Assembly (NCBI RefSeq): GCF_003131205.1
Contig: NZ_QFFY01000004.1
Coordinates: 248,001 to 312,000 of the forward strand
Direction of reading: 5' to 3'
DNA from: Occallatibacter savannae
Lineage (GTDB): Bacteria > Acidobacteriota > Terriglobia > Terriglobales > Acidobacteriaceae
Length of the DNA: 64,000 nt
The position numbers and the translations under genes were made by a program. The notes beneath the pieces were generated by a model. The model had not been told where the DNA came from and ran no database searches. It saw only the letters and a list, made by a program, of their open reading frames with translations. Of this stretch, positions 9,229 to 18,693 are shown in pieces; positions within the stretch are counted from its first letter, which is position 1; each line of letters begins with the position of its first letter.

Positions 9229-9338
9229 ACGTTCTTTGCGCCGCAGGACCCGGCGCCGACATCCGGCGCAAACAGGTAGAAGTTCGCTTATAGATTTCGA
9301 AGTTCTTGAAGAGCAGTCCAGCACTGGAGGAAAAGTAG

Positions 9339-9536
9339 ATGAACCCGAGCCAATCGATCGAGATCGCGCAGCCTCGGCGCAGCTCTGTCACACCGCTGAC
9401 CGTCTTTCTCTGCTTCATCATGGTCTTCTTCTGCGCTGTTCTGGTGTTTGTCTATGCCGCCACGAAACGCGCAAACCCGGTGATGCTCGATCAGCAAGGC
9501 CATCCCCTGCCATCGACCGCTGAACGGGTGAAGTGA
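9339..9536 (+). CDS. Small single-helix membrane protein between ccoG and ccoI
   Basis: 65 aa. A polar N-terminus (1-18) is followed by one hydrophobic segment (about 19-41) and a short polar tail. The place between ccoG and ccoI is where ccoH is found in canonical ccoGHIS operons, but CcoH is longer and the sequence does not show its features, so this may be a reduced analogue. It ends in a TGATG overlap with ccoI, so the two are probably translated together. A 110 base gap separates it from ccoG. Confidence 0.6.
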   Translation: MNPSQSIEIAQPRRSSVTPLTVFLCFIMVFFCAVLVFVYAATKRANPVMLDQQGHPLPSTAERVK

Positions 9537-12004
9537 TGCCAAGCGTCGCAACAGCTTGCGGCCTCTGCGGACTTGATTGCAACAAGGCTGCCATCACGCG
9601 TACATTCGACGCGAACAGGCTGGACTTCTGCTGCATCGGGTGCGCGAACGTCTACGCCATCCTGCTCGAGAGCGGCGTGATCGCGAGCGGCCAGGACATT
9701 CGCGACACGGAAGTGTTTCGCCGCAGCCTTGAGCTTGGATTGATCTCCAATCCTGTATCCGAACACAGTCCTGCTCTCGAAATAGACCCGAGAGCGCCGA
9801 CCGCTGAAGTGTTGCTTCAGATCAATGGCATGTGGTGTTCCGCCTGCGGCTGGCTCATCGAGCACGCATTGAACAAGCTGCCTGGCATCGTCTCTGCTGA
9901 GGTTCTGTTCGCTTCCGATCTGGCAAAGATCAAATACTGCCCGCTCTACCTCCCGGCAGAGACCATCGTCACGCGAATCTCTAAGCTTGGATACCGCGCA
10001 ACCGAGTTTGCCGGAGACAGTTCCGCCGCGAAAGCCGACATCCGTGATCTGGTCATGCGGCTCGGAGTTTCGGCGTTCCTCTGGGCCAACATCATGGCCT
10101 TCAGCGTCATCCTCTACGTCGGCTACTTCGAGCAGATTTCGGCAAGCGCAAGCCGCATCCTCCCCTGGATGCTCTTCGCACTGACCACGCCGATGATCTT
10201 CTACTGCGCGCTCCCGATTTTGCGCTCTGCGGCCATCGGCCTATGGAACCGGCAAATCCGCATGGAGGTGCTTCTCTCGCTCGGCATCCTCGCAGCGTAC
10301 GGCTTGAGCATCGCGCAAACCATTCTCGGCCGCACCCACCTTTACTTCGATACCGCGGCAGCCCTTGTCACCCTGGTGCTCGCCGGAAAACTGATCGAGC
10401 GCGGAGCCAAAGAGCGCGCCATGCGCTCCATTGCGATGCTCTATCGACTGATGCCGAAGAAGGTGCGCATCGCCGACAGCGGCAGGGAACACTTTGTCTC
10501 AATCGACGCGCTTCAGCCCGGCGCAGTCTTCATCGTCAAGGCCGGCGAACGCATTCCGGCGGACGGAACCATTGAGGAAGGAGAGACGCAAGCCGACGAA
10601 TCTCTTCTCACCGGCGAGTCCACGCCCATCAGCAAGAACGTTGGGAATCAGGTGATCTCGGGCAGCCTGAACGCTGGTGGCGTCATCCGGGTCCGCACCC
10701 TGCGCACCGGCAACGACAGCACGCTGGCGCAAATCATCCGCATGGTCGAGAACGCCATGAGCAGCCGCGCTCCCATCGAGCGTACCGTCGATCGCATCTC
10801 CCGTACATTCGTCCCCGTAATCATCGCGCTGGCGTGCTCCACATTCGTGGTCCTCAGTCTCATGCACCTTCCGGTCGGGGTTGCCCTGCTTCGCGCCATC
10901 TCGATTCTCGTGATTGCCTGTCCTTGCGCACTGGGCCTTGCCACTCCTCTTGCGATTACGGCCGCTCTCGGCTCCGCGGCCCAGCGCGGGATCCTCATCT
11001 CCGACAGCCGCGTGCTGGAGTCGATGAGCAAGGTCGACATCGTTGTCCTCGACAAAACCGGCACCGTCACGACCGGCGCATTTCGGCTGCTCGATTTTGT
11101 GTTCGCCGGGCAGCATGCAGATCCAGCAGAGGCGTTCCTCCTTGAATTCCTGCCCGCCCTCGCGGGAGTCGAACTGCTCTCTGAGCATCTGGTCGGCCGC
11201 GCGGTGGTACAGTTCGCGCGCGAGCACGGCGTGTTGCCCGCCGATGTCTCGGGCGTTGAAGTACGAAAGGGGCAGGGAATCGTTGCCTTGTGCAAGGGCC
11301 GCCGCGTCTTCGTCGGGAGCAGTGCGCTGGCTTCCGCGATGGGTGCTGAGTCCGATGCGCAACTCGCCGCAATCGCATCCAGGTGGCAAGAGGCTGGCCT
11401 CACTGTCTCGTGCTTCGGCTTCGAAGGAGAACTCGCGGGGCTGCTGGCCTTTGGAGATCGCATCAAAGAAGGAGCCCCTCACGCCATCGAGATGCTCCGC
11501 AAGCGCGGCATTGCTGTAAAGCTCGCGTCGGGAGACGCCAAAGCCACCACAGCAGCCATTGCGGCAGAACTCGGGATCACTGACTTTGTCGGCGAAGCTA
11601 CGCCCGATCAAAAAGTCTTGCTCGTCTCTGACCTTCAGCGTAGCGGCCGCAAGGTTGCCGTCATCGGCGATGGCGTCAACGATGCTCCTGCCCTGGCGCA
11701 GGCAGATCTCGGTATAGCTCTCGGCACCGGTGCAGACATCGCCATGAGTGCCGCGCCAATCGTGTTAGTCCGAGGCACTCTCGGCGCCATCGATGAGACC
11801 TTTCGGCTTTCGACCAGAGCCACTCGCATCGTGCGGCAGAATCTCTTCTGGGCATTCTTCTACAACATCGCGGGGCTCACGCTCGGCATCGCCGGAGTTC
11901 TGACGCCGATTGTCGCCGCGGCCGCGATGCTCCTGTCGAGCGCCTCCGTCATCGCCAACTCGATGCGCCTGAGCCAGTCAAGCTCTCCGCCGTCGGCCTC
12001 CTGA
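9536..12004 (+). CDS. ccoI: Copper-transporting P1B-type ATPase CcoI
   Basis: 822 aa ATP-driven copper pump that supplies copper for cbb3 assembly. The N-terminus has a Cys-rich metal-binding part (CGLCGLDC ... DFCCIGC) and a heavy-metal-associated domain with CSAC (C101, C104). Later motifs are LLTGEST (actuator), CPCALG (transport site, C462/C464), DKTGTVT (phosphorylated D506) and GDGVNDAPALA (hinge). The FCCIGC pre-domain is typical of CcoI/FixI rather than detoxifying CopA. The start overlaps the upstream stop (TGATG); a GTG three bases earlier is possible. No ccoS follows: the next gene is on the other strand. Confidence 0.95.
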   Translation: MPSVATACGLCGLDCNKAAITRTFDANRLDFCCIGCANVYAILLESGVIASGQDIRDTEVFRRSLELGLISNPVSEHSPALEIDPRAPTAEVLLQINGMWCSACGWLIEHALNKLPGIVSAEVLFASDLAKIKYCPLYLPAETIVTRISKLGYRATEFAGDSSAAKADIRDLVMRLGVSAFLWANIMAFSVILYVGYFEQISASASRILPWMLFALTTPMIFYCALPILRSAAIGLWNRQIRMEVLLSLGILAAYGLSIAQTILGRTHLYFDTAAALVTLVLAGKLIERGAKERAMRSIAMLYRLMPKKVRIADSGREHFVSIDALQPGAVFIVKAGERIPADGTIEEGETQADESLLTGESTPISKNVGNQVISGSLNAGGVIRVRTLRTGNDSTLAQIIRMVENAMSSRAPIERTVDRISRTFVPVIIALACSTFVVLSLMHLPVGVALLRAISILVIACPCALGLATPLAITAALGSAAQRGILISDSRVLESMSKVDIVVLDKTGTVTTGAFRLLDFVFAGQHADPAEAFLLEFLPALAGVELLSEHLVGRAVVQFAREHGVLPADVSGVEVRKGQGIVALCKGRRVFVGSSALASAMGAESDAQLAAIASRWQEAGLTVSCFGFEGELAGLLAFGDRIKEGAPHAIEMLRKRGIAVKLASGDAKATTAAIAAELGITDFVGEATPDQKVLLVSDLQRSGRKVAVIGDGVNDAPALAQADLGIALGTGADIAMSAAPIVLVRGTLGAIDETFRLSTRATRIVRQNLFWAFFYNIAGLTLGIAGVLTPIVAAAAMLLSSASVIANSMRLSQSSSPPSAS

Positions 12005-12040
12005 CATTCCCCACCATCAAGTTCACGGAACCGTCAGGCC

Positions 12041-14485
12041 TCACGGCTCAAACGACGGCGGTGCATCCTCGGCAGCGGTTCCCCACGTCTTCTCCGGCGT
12101 TCCGCTCAGATCGAAGTCGATGTTCCCGCCGTGTTCCACAAAGCTCTCCGGCAACCAGGTCTTGCTCCACGGCTGCCCGTTTACCTTCACGCCGCGTACA
12201 TACGGTGCGTTTGTCCCCGCTCCACCCGCCGAGATCACGATGTCTTTCGAAGGCCGATGCAGCGTCACCTTCGAGAAGAGCGGGCTCCCCAGCACGAGTT
12301 CAGCTCTGCCTGGAATCTCCGGATACATCCCCATCGCCGACCATACATACCACGAGGACATCTCGCCCAGATCGTCGTTGCCGGGCATGCCGTTCGGTGA
12401 GTTTGTCCAGATCGTATTCAGCACCTTGCGGACCGCCTCCTGGGTCTTCCAGGGCTGACCGATAAAATCAAAGAGCCAGGGCGTTTCGATCGAGGGCTCG
12501 TTATCCAGTTCGGCGTGTAGCCCGCCCGCTTTGGTCACAGCCAGGCTGCCGTCCGGGTTGTAAAAAAAGGCATTCAACCGCTGGCTCGCCTTCTCCGGTC
12601 CGCCCAACAGCGTGAATAGCCCCTTCTCATTGAACGGCACCATCCACAGATACTGCGCGGCGCTGCCTTCTACGAATCCATCGTCTGATGCAGGATCGAA
12701 CTTGGGCCACGTGCCGTCCGCATTGCGATTCTGAATATACCCGCCGTCCGGAGTAGCCTGCGGATTGAAGATGTTCTTCCAGTACTGCGCCCGCTCCAGG
12801 AACTGCTTCTGCGTTGCCTCGTCTCCCAATCGGCGCGCCAACTCAGAGATGGCGAAATCGGCGGTCACATCTTCCAGCGTGTCCGCCGCAGGACCCCACG
12901 CATTCGCCCCCACAGGAATGTAGTGAAGCTTCAGATACTTGTCGAGCGAGGGCCTCTGCCCCACGCACTCCACCTCGCATCCCTCATTGCTCAGATCATG
13001 CGCAGTCGGTACCGTCGCAGCCTTCAGCAGCGATTGATAGGCAGCCTTGAAATCGAAGTTCTTTCCGCCGAATGCCAGGATGTCGGCAATGGCCGGTGCA
13101 GCGGGGTCACCATTCATCACGTGCGTGATGCCGGCATTATGCGTCCACCGGTCCCACTCGCCTCCATTCTGGTCAGCCTGGTTGAGCATCGATTGAGCGA
13201 TGTCTCCCGCAACATCAGGCGCAAGCAGGGTCAGTAGCTGCAGTTGCGAACGATAAACATCCCACCCGGAAAACGTGCTGTACTGCGCCTTCTGCGTTGG
13301 AGCCAGTCGGTGAACTTTGTTATCCATCCCGAAGTAGCTTCCATCCGCATCGCTGTACAGGTTCTCGCCCATCAGCGTGTGATAGAGAGCGGTGTAAAAG
13401 ACGACCTGCTCATCGTGGGTGCCGCCCTCAATTTGTACACGGCTGAGTATCTCGTTCCACGCGGCGTGAGCCTTCTCTCGCACGCTGTCGAATGAAGCGC
13501 CTGCCGGATTCTCAGCCTGCAGATTCGCTTCGGCGTTCCTCTCACTCACGTAGGAGATGCCAACTCGCACGCTCACAGTTGCGGACTTCGACGTGTCGAA
13601 CGCGACCCACCCGCCAGAGCCTTTGCCTGCCGGCACAAATCCTTTCTCGCCGTATGTGGTTCCTCCGCTCGCCTCCGATGTGCCCGGACGCACGCTCGCA
13701 TCCTGCCACGTTCCCGTGCTCAGAAACGGCGCGTCAAAATGCGCAACGAAGTAGAGCGTGTAGTAGCTGCGCCGGTCAGCGGTGCCAAGATACCCGCAGA
13801 AATTTCCGCTTGTCACCGAACCCGAAACGGTCCTCGTCTTCGCATCGATCCGGATGTGCGCGTCCGAGCTGCCCGTCTCCGAATACGCAGTGCGGATCAG
13901 CATCACTGCAGGCTTGCCCTGAGGATACGTGAATCGCCCGGAACCGGTACGAAGTGTCGAGGTCAACTCCGCAATAACATCATCATCGAGCTTCACCTTG
14001 TAGTAGCCGGCCTGGGCGGTCTCATTTTTGTGCTTAAAGGTGCTGCCGTAGGCCGCCGCTCCCGCGTCATCTGCCGGCGACGAAGTCACTGTTCCCATGT
14101 ACGGCATAAACGGAATATCACCGCTGGCTCCGGCACAACCGGTGCCCATCAGATGAGTGAGAGAAAATCCGCTGATGCGATCCGCCGAGTATTCGTAACC
14201 GCCCGGCGCTGCAGGCCTGCCGCGATCGTCGCGCATTGAACCAGGAACACCCTCCACCTGCCGGCGCGGACGATTCCTTGGCTCCTCCGGGCTCCACGCC
14301 AGCATTCCCAGCGGCAGCGTCGCTCCCGGATAATCGTTGCCTCCGTTAGTCGTGCCGATCAGCGGATTCACCAGCGCAGCGGGATCAGGACTGCTGCCGC
14401 TCTTCTGCGAGATTGCCGCCGTTGCTACAAGGAATCCCAACAAGCCTGCGAGAACAAAACCGCAGCTCTTTAGCGCGCGATCCAT
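12041..14485 (-). CDS. Secreted GH92 family alpha-mannosidase
   Basis: 814 aa. An N-terminal signal peptide (about 1-26: RALKSCGF then a hydrophobic core ending ATAAIS) points to export. Family GH92 enzymes are Ca2+-dependent exo-alpha-mannosidases acting on mannan or glycans. Typical stretches seen are GGNDYPGATLPLGM, FSLTHLMGTGCAG..GDIPFMP, YSTFSGWDVYRSQ, HAELDNEPSIETPWLFDF and the signature GMPGNDDLGEMSSWYVW, whose Asp/Glu residues include the catalytic base and metal site. The ATG at 14485 sits 5 bases after GGAG; one at 14488 is equally possible, and an in-frame start at 14533 would put 15 extra residues before the signal peptide. It lies 72 bases downstream of another secreted-protein gene, probably in one operon. 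Confidence 0.93.
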   Translation of the reverse strand: MDRALKSCGFVLAGLLGFLVATAAISQKSGSSPDPAALVNPLIGTTNGGNDYPGATLPLGMLAWSPEEPRNRPRRQVEGVPGSMRDDRGRPAAPGGYEYSADRISGFSLTHLMGTGCAGASGDIPFMPYMGTVTSSPADDAGAAAYGSTFKHKNETAQAGYYKVKLDDDVIAELTSTLRTGSGRFTYPQGKPAVMLIRTAYSETGSSDAHIRIDAKTRTVSGSVTSGNFCGYLGTADRRSYYTLYFVAHFDAPFLSTGTWQDASVRPGTSEASGGTTYGEKGFVPAGKGSGGWVAFDTSKSATVSVRVGISYVSERNAEANLQAENPAGASFDSVREKAHAAWNEILSRVQIEGGTHDEQVVFYTALYHTLMGENLYSDADGSYFGMDNKVHRLAPTQKAQYSTFSGWDVYRSQLQLLTLLAPDVAGDIAQSMLNQADQNGGEWDRWTHNAGITHVMNGDPAAPAIADILAFGGKNFDFKAAYQSLLKAATVPTAHDLSNEGCEVECVGQRPSLDKYLKLHYIPVGANAWGPAADTLEDVTADFAISELARRLGDEATQKQFLERAQYWKNIFNPQATPDGGYIQNRNADGTWPKFDPASDDGFVEGSAAQYLWMVPFNEKGLFTLLGGPEKASQRLNAFFYNPDGSLAVTKAGGLHAELDNEPSIETPWLFDFIGQPWKTQEAVRKVLNTIWTNSPNGMPGNDDLGEMSSWYVWSAMGMYPEIPGRAELVLGSPLFSKVTLHRPSKDIVISAGGAGTNAPYVRGVKVNGQPWSKTWLPESFVEHGGNIDFDLSGTPEKTWGTAAEDAPPSFEP

Positions 14486-14557
14486 CATTTCTCCACTCGG
14501 AACCGTAATGCGAACATCGAACCAATCCATCATCGCATTCGAGGCGAGTAAACCGAT

Positions 14558-17500
14558 TCACCGCACGCGCGCAGAGAACAGAGCATGATGCCCCAGGATG
14601 AAAAGGGTCCGGTGGTCCGCGCCTCCAAACAAAAGTTGCAGGGGCCTCTCCGGAACGTCAATCTCCGCAATCTGCTTGCCGTCCGGTGCGTAGACGAAGA
14701 TCTGGCCGTTTGCGACGTAGACGTTCCCGTGCTCATCCGCAGCCACGCTCTCGCCTCCGCGCTGCGCAAACGGTTTCAAGTCGGTCAGCGTGCCATCTGG
14801 CTTCACTGTGCCCTTATACGTGATGTCTTCGGACTCGCTGCTCACGTAGACCTGCTGCCCCGGCCGCGCGACGGTAAAGCCGTAGGTGTCGAGGTTGTCG
14901 CTGAACCTCCAGCCTGACGTGTCGTCTGCCGGACCTTGCTGGAACACGCGCCCGGCAGGCAGCACCACGCTACCATCAGCGGATACATACTGCCGCTTCT
15001 GCGGCGTCGTCGCATCCTCTGCAAACATCTCCGCCAGTGTCGTAAACCTCATCGTCTCGAGATCGAGCTGATCTTTGAACTCGCCATTGTTCCACCAGTT
15101 CACCGGCAGAATGACTCCAGCCTTTTCGTTTGGCTTCGCGGGCCGGGGCTCCAACATCGTCAGCTCTTCCGCCGAACTGCCCGGCCGGAATGAATACACC
15201 GTGCCCTCCGGCCCGGCCGAAGACAGCACGATCAAATTCCCGGATTCGTCGAACGCGAGATTCACCGCATCTAGCGGATTGTCCCGCTCGATCGTCAGCC
15301 CTTCCTTCTCGCCCCACCCGTAGATGCGCTGGTTGTGGTGGTCCACGAAGTAGAGCTTGCCTGCACGGTCCACCGCAGCGCCTGAGATGGAGAAGAAGCC
15401 ATCCTCCAACTTCTTGACGGTTGCGCCTGCATCCAGCACGGCGGACGCATTGCTCTGAGGCGGCCGCTGCGGCTCTGCCGGAATGTCCAGCGAGGCAAAT
15501 TCACGTTCGCGCACTTCGAGATGATGCGTCACGTCCTCAATCGCGTTCTCATAAGGAAACTTGCTGAGGCGCAGAAATGTGCCGCAGCCGTTCGCGTCGC
15601 AAATCCCGTACCCGCTCTCCGCATTCACGTGAACATTTCTGAAGTGAATATCCGACGAGTCGTAGACGCGCACCGCCGCGGGAAATGGCGCCCGCGAACG
15701 CGTCACACGATACCCGTGATAATTCGCAATCGTCAGATTCCGGCAGTGCGCAATCTCCAGCGACAGCGCCTCGGGGCTTTCTCCAGCTTCCTCTTCCGTT
15801 TGCGGAGCATTGATATCCCAGTTCTCCACGCGGTCGAACTTGATCTCATTCCGAACGTGATGTTCGTTGGAAAGCTCGTACACGTGTCCCGGTGTCTTCG
15901 TATTCGACACGACGAAACCCGACTGCGCGAACGTATTCGGCGTCCAGATGTCGGCGAACGTTCCTCCGCCTCCATCAGCAATCCAGAGACTCGGATACTG
16001 CCCGTCCCATCGCTTGTGCAGATCGAGGTCTGCCGTGTGGTTGTTGTTATAAGGATTGGTGCCGCTGCCGTGCCCGCCGAGGAAGCGCACATCGTCGATC
16101 AGCGATTGCTCTCCGGCTTTCCAGAGCACCGCAACGGCCCGTGAATTCGTCCCGCCTGCGAACACCCCAATCCCGCTCAGGATGTTCTCGCCTCCAGTGG
16201 GCGCGAGAATCACGGCCTTCGGAGCGCCGACACCTTCATATCCGGGCGTACCATCCAACAGATCGATTTGCGTAAGCGTCGGATGCAGCCCGATCAGCGC
16301 AGTGTTCGGCTTGAGGGTGATGGTGTCGCGCACAACATAATGACCACCAGGGAAGTAGAGCGCGTGATGCGTATCGATTGCCTGTTGCAGCGCCTTAGTA
16401 TCGTCGCTTGTTCCGTCGCCCTTCACGCCCAGCGTATGCACATTCACCCATTCAGAACTCGGCGGCAGCGCGCGAATCGCTGGCGTCAAATCTGTGGGCA
16501 GCGAAGCGATCGGTGCAGCATCGTAGTGCATTCCAACCGCACCCATCCTCCCTTCGCCCGGCACGATCAATCCATAGATGAAGTTCTTCACCCGATAGGA
16601 GGCTCCCTTGCCTGCCACTGACTTTCCGCTCTCTCGAAGCCTGGCAAACACGGGCGCATTGCTCAGAACCGCATTCTCAAACCCGATCTCCGTCAGCGGG
16701 CTTTTCTCCAGGCTTATCGTCACCACGGGACCGCTGATGTTTTCGAACCTGCAGTCTTTTACCCACAGCTGATCCGGATAGCCCTCATCAATGTCGATCG
16801 CCTTCGGCACGTTCCGGAATGAATCCCGGATCAACGTCAGTCCAGCTTCATGCTCGCGGATCGCCGCCTCCTGCTGGCCTTCGAAAGCAGAGTCAATCAA
16901 CGTGAATTGCCAAGCAGGAGAAGTCTTTTCCGTCAGGATTCCGTAGCGCCCGCCATAGAAGTGCAGATCCTCCGCCTCATTGCCCGCCTGGTATACCCCA
17001 GCCAGCCCCGAGCCGATATGAAAGTCGATGTGCGTGAGAAACGAGTGCTGCGCCACGTGAAAGCGCACCGCCACCGCCGCCGGATTGCCGTCGCCGATCT
17101 CGAAGTTGATATTGCTCACCGCCGAATAAAACGTATTCGGATTCGCATCGGCGATGTTCTCGTTCGCTGGTGCCGACCCCGGTGGAGGAAACGCAATCCG
17201 ATCGCCGGCACGCGGGCGTTCGTGCGGCGACAATCCGGTAAACATAACCATAACGCCCATGCCCTTTTGAAATCCCAGTGTATGCGCAGGCAGAACGAAG
17301 ACAGGCCTGGCCGCTCCATATCCGATCAGCCGCACGCCCGGCCACAGATACACCGTCCGCGTAATCGAGTAGCGGCCCTCGCGAACGAACACGATGCCCT
17401 CGCGCCCCGTGCCCGATGCCTTATCGATGGCTGCCTGCAACTCGGCAGAGCTGTCACCGCCCGCAGGGCCCTCAATGTAAACCGCCTTCGGGTCGTCGAG

Positions 17501-17578
17501 GCGAGCGGTAATCACCGAAGCCGCAAAAGCTGTGGGACACAAAGACAACGCGAGAGCAATCGACAGAGCTTTTCTCAT
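14558..17578 (-). CDS. Secreted beta-helix (GH55/pectate-lyase-3-like) plus beta-propeller protein
   Basis: 1006 aa with a signal peptide (MRKALSIALALSLCPTAFA). The N-terminal two thirds resemble the tandem right-handed beta-helix of pectate_lyase_3/GH55 proteins: two related starts occur, one with DSSAELQAAIDKA..GREGIVFVREGRYSI and one with GDGTSDDTKALQQAIDTH..LYFPGGHYVV. The C-terminal third (about residues 720-1006) has repeated strands such as AGKLYFVDHHNQRIYGW, ESGNLIVLSSAG and EHGNVYVANGQIFVYAPDG, as in SMP-30/NHL beta-propellers. It probably binds or cleaves a polysaccharide; the substrate is unknown. It shares an operon with the GH92 gene. The start at 17578 is set by the signal peptide. 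Confidence 0.8.
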   Translation of the reverse strand: MRKALSIALALSLCPTAFAASVITARLDDPKAVYIEGPAGGDSSAELQAAIDKASGTGREGIVFVREGRYSITRTVYLWPGVRLIGYGAARPVFVLPAHTLGFQKGMGVMVMFTGLSPHERPRAGDRIAFPPPGSAPANENIADANPNTFYSAVSNINFEIGDGNPAAVAVRFHVAQHSFLTHIDFHIGSGLAGVYQAGNEAEDLHFYGGRYGILTEKTSPAWQFTLIDSAFEGQQEAAIREHEAGLTLIRDSFRNVPKAIDIDEGYPDQLWVKDCRFENISGPVVTISLEKSPLTEIGFENAVLSNAPVFARLRESGKSVAGKGASYRVKNFIYGLIVPGEGRMGAVGMHYDAAPIASLPTDLTPAIRALPPSSEWVNVHTLGVKGDGTSDDTKALQQAIDTHHALYFPGGHYVVRDTITLKPNTALIGLHPTLTQIDLLDGTPGYEGVGAPKAVILAPTGGENILSGIGVFAGGTNSRAVAVLWKAGEQSLIDDVRFLGGHGSGTNPYNNNHTADLDLHKRWDGQYPSLWIADGGGGTFADIWTPNTFAQSGFVVSNTKTPGHVYELSNEHHVRNEIKFDRVENWDINAPQTEEEAGESPEALSLEIAHCRNLTIANYHGYRVTRSRAPFPAAVRVYDSSDIHFRNVHVNAESGYGICDANGCGTFLRLSKFPYENAIEDVTHHLEVREREFASLDIPAEPQRPPQSNASAVLDAGATVKKLEDGFFSISGAAVDRAGKLYFVDHHNQRIYGWGEKEGLTIERDNPLDAVNLAFDESGNLIVLSSAGPEGTVYSFRPGSSAEELTMLEPRPAKPNEKAGVILPVNWWNNGEFKDQLDLETMRFTTLAEMFAEDATTPQKRQYVSADGSVVLPAGRVFQQGPADDTSGWRFSDNLDTYGFTVARPGQQVYVSSESEDITYKGTVKPDGTLTDLKPFAQRGGESVAADEHGNVYVANGQIFVYAPDGKQIAEIDVPERPLQLLFGGADHRTLFILGHHALFSARVR

Positions 17579-17704
17579 AGATTTCCCGAGACCTGGAGTG
17601 GCGATCCGAACTGCGGAACCAGCATACTTGAACGATTTACCCGCGATGCATGCTAACATCACTCATCCGGCTCGCCCCACCGGCTTGAGCCGCGGAGGTC
17701 GAAG

Positions 17705-18592
17705 ATGAGTCCAACTACCCGCCGTAGTTTTCTCAAGACAGGTCTGGCCGCTGGAGCCCTGGCCACCGTAGGCGCTCTGCCAGCCGCAGCCAAGCGCACC
17801 GCCACCGATACGGTGGTCCTCGGTCGCTCAAAGATGGAAGTCACCCGGCTCGCCTTCGGTACAGGTACTGATGGCGGCGCCGTTCAAGCAGGGCTCGGTC
17901 AGCAGGAGTTCACGCGCCTGGTGCGCTACGCCTACGACCACGGCATCCGGTTCTTCGAGACAGCCGAGGCCTACCAGACCCCCGCCATGCTCGGCGAAGC
18001 GCTCAAAGGGCTGCCGCGCGACAGCTATCAGCTCATGAGCAAGGTGACCACCTTCCACGAAGGCATCGATCCCCAGTCGAAATTCGACGAGCTGCGCCGC
18101 ACCTCGCAGACCGAATACTTCGACATCATGCTCCTTCATTGGCAGCACTCTGCTGACTGGCCGGAAACGACAAAGCGGTGGCAGGACGGAATCCTCCAGG
18201 CACAGCAGCGGAAGATCATCCGCACTCACGGCGCCTCGGTCCACGGATTGCCGGCACTGCAGCAGATGCCGGGCACCCAGTGGCTCGATGTAGGTCTCAT
18301 TCGCATTAACCACAACGGCGCGCGCATGGACGGCCCCACGTACGAGGACACGAATCATCCCGCCAATGTCAGCGAGGTCGTCGACCACATCCACCAGTTG
18401 AAGAAAGAGAACCTGGGCGTGATCGGCATGAAGCTGTGCGGCGGCGGCCAGTTCACAAACAGCCACGACGACCGCGTGAAGGCAATGCGATTCGCATTCC
18501 AGAATGCTGGCGTCGACTGCGCCACGATCGGTTTCAAAAGCACGCAGGAAATCGACGAAGCCATCGCCAACATGAACCTGGCGCTGGCCTGA
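17705..18592 (+). CDS. Tat-exported aldo/keto reductase
   Basis: 295 aa. The N-terminus RRSFLKTGLAAGALATVGALPAAA is a twin-arginine signal, so the enzyme is probably folded with its cofactor and exported. The mature part is an aldo/keto reductase TIM barrel: VLGRSKMEVTRLAFGTG start, FFETAEAYQ (the usual catalytic Asp is Glu here), LMSKVT (Lys), MLLHWQHS (His). The C-terminal NADP-site motif is less clear. GGAGG lies 7 bases before the ATG. It is divergent from the GH55-like gene across 126 bases, so it may belong with sugar use, but its substrate is unknown. Confidence 0.85.
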   Translation: MSPTTRRSFLKTGLAAGALATVGALPAAAKRTATDTVVLGRSKMEVTRLAFGTGTDGGAVQAGLGQQEFTRLVRYAYDHGIRFFETAEAYQTPAMLGEALKGLPRDSYQLMSKVTTFHEGIDPQSKFDELRRTSQTEYFDIMLLHWQHSADWPETTKRWQDGILQAQQRKIIRTHGASVHGLPALQQMPGTQWLDVGLIRINHNGARMDGPTYEDTNHPANVSEVVDHIHQLKKENLGVIGMKLCGGGQFTNSHDDRVKAMRFAFQNAGVDCATIGFKSTQEIDEAIANMNLALA

Positions 18593-18647
18593 GGCTCGAG
18601 CACAGGGCCGGATAGCCGGACCCAGTGCAATCCGCGACACACCGATA

Positions 18648-18683
18648 GCGTTCGACCCCTACAGGCCGAACGCCATCGTTTTT
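18648..18683 (+). terminator. Probable intrinsic terminator after the aldo/keto reductase gene
   Basis: A perfect 7 bp stem (GCGTTCG at 18648-18654 with CGAACGC at 18667-18673, 12 base loop) is followed by a TTTTT run at 18679-18683. It lies between two convergent genes. The stem is short, so efficiency is uncertain. Confidence 0.45.
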
Positions 18684-18693
18684 AGTAGCGAGA

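Noticed and set aside
12005..12040. Terminator between the convergent ccoI and GH92 genes
   Set aside because: Only a 4 bp stem (CCGT/ACGG) without a T run can be drawn.
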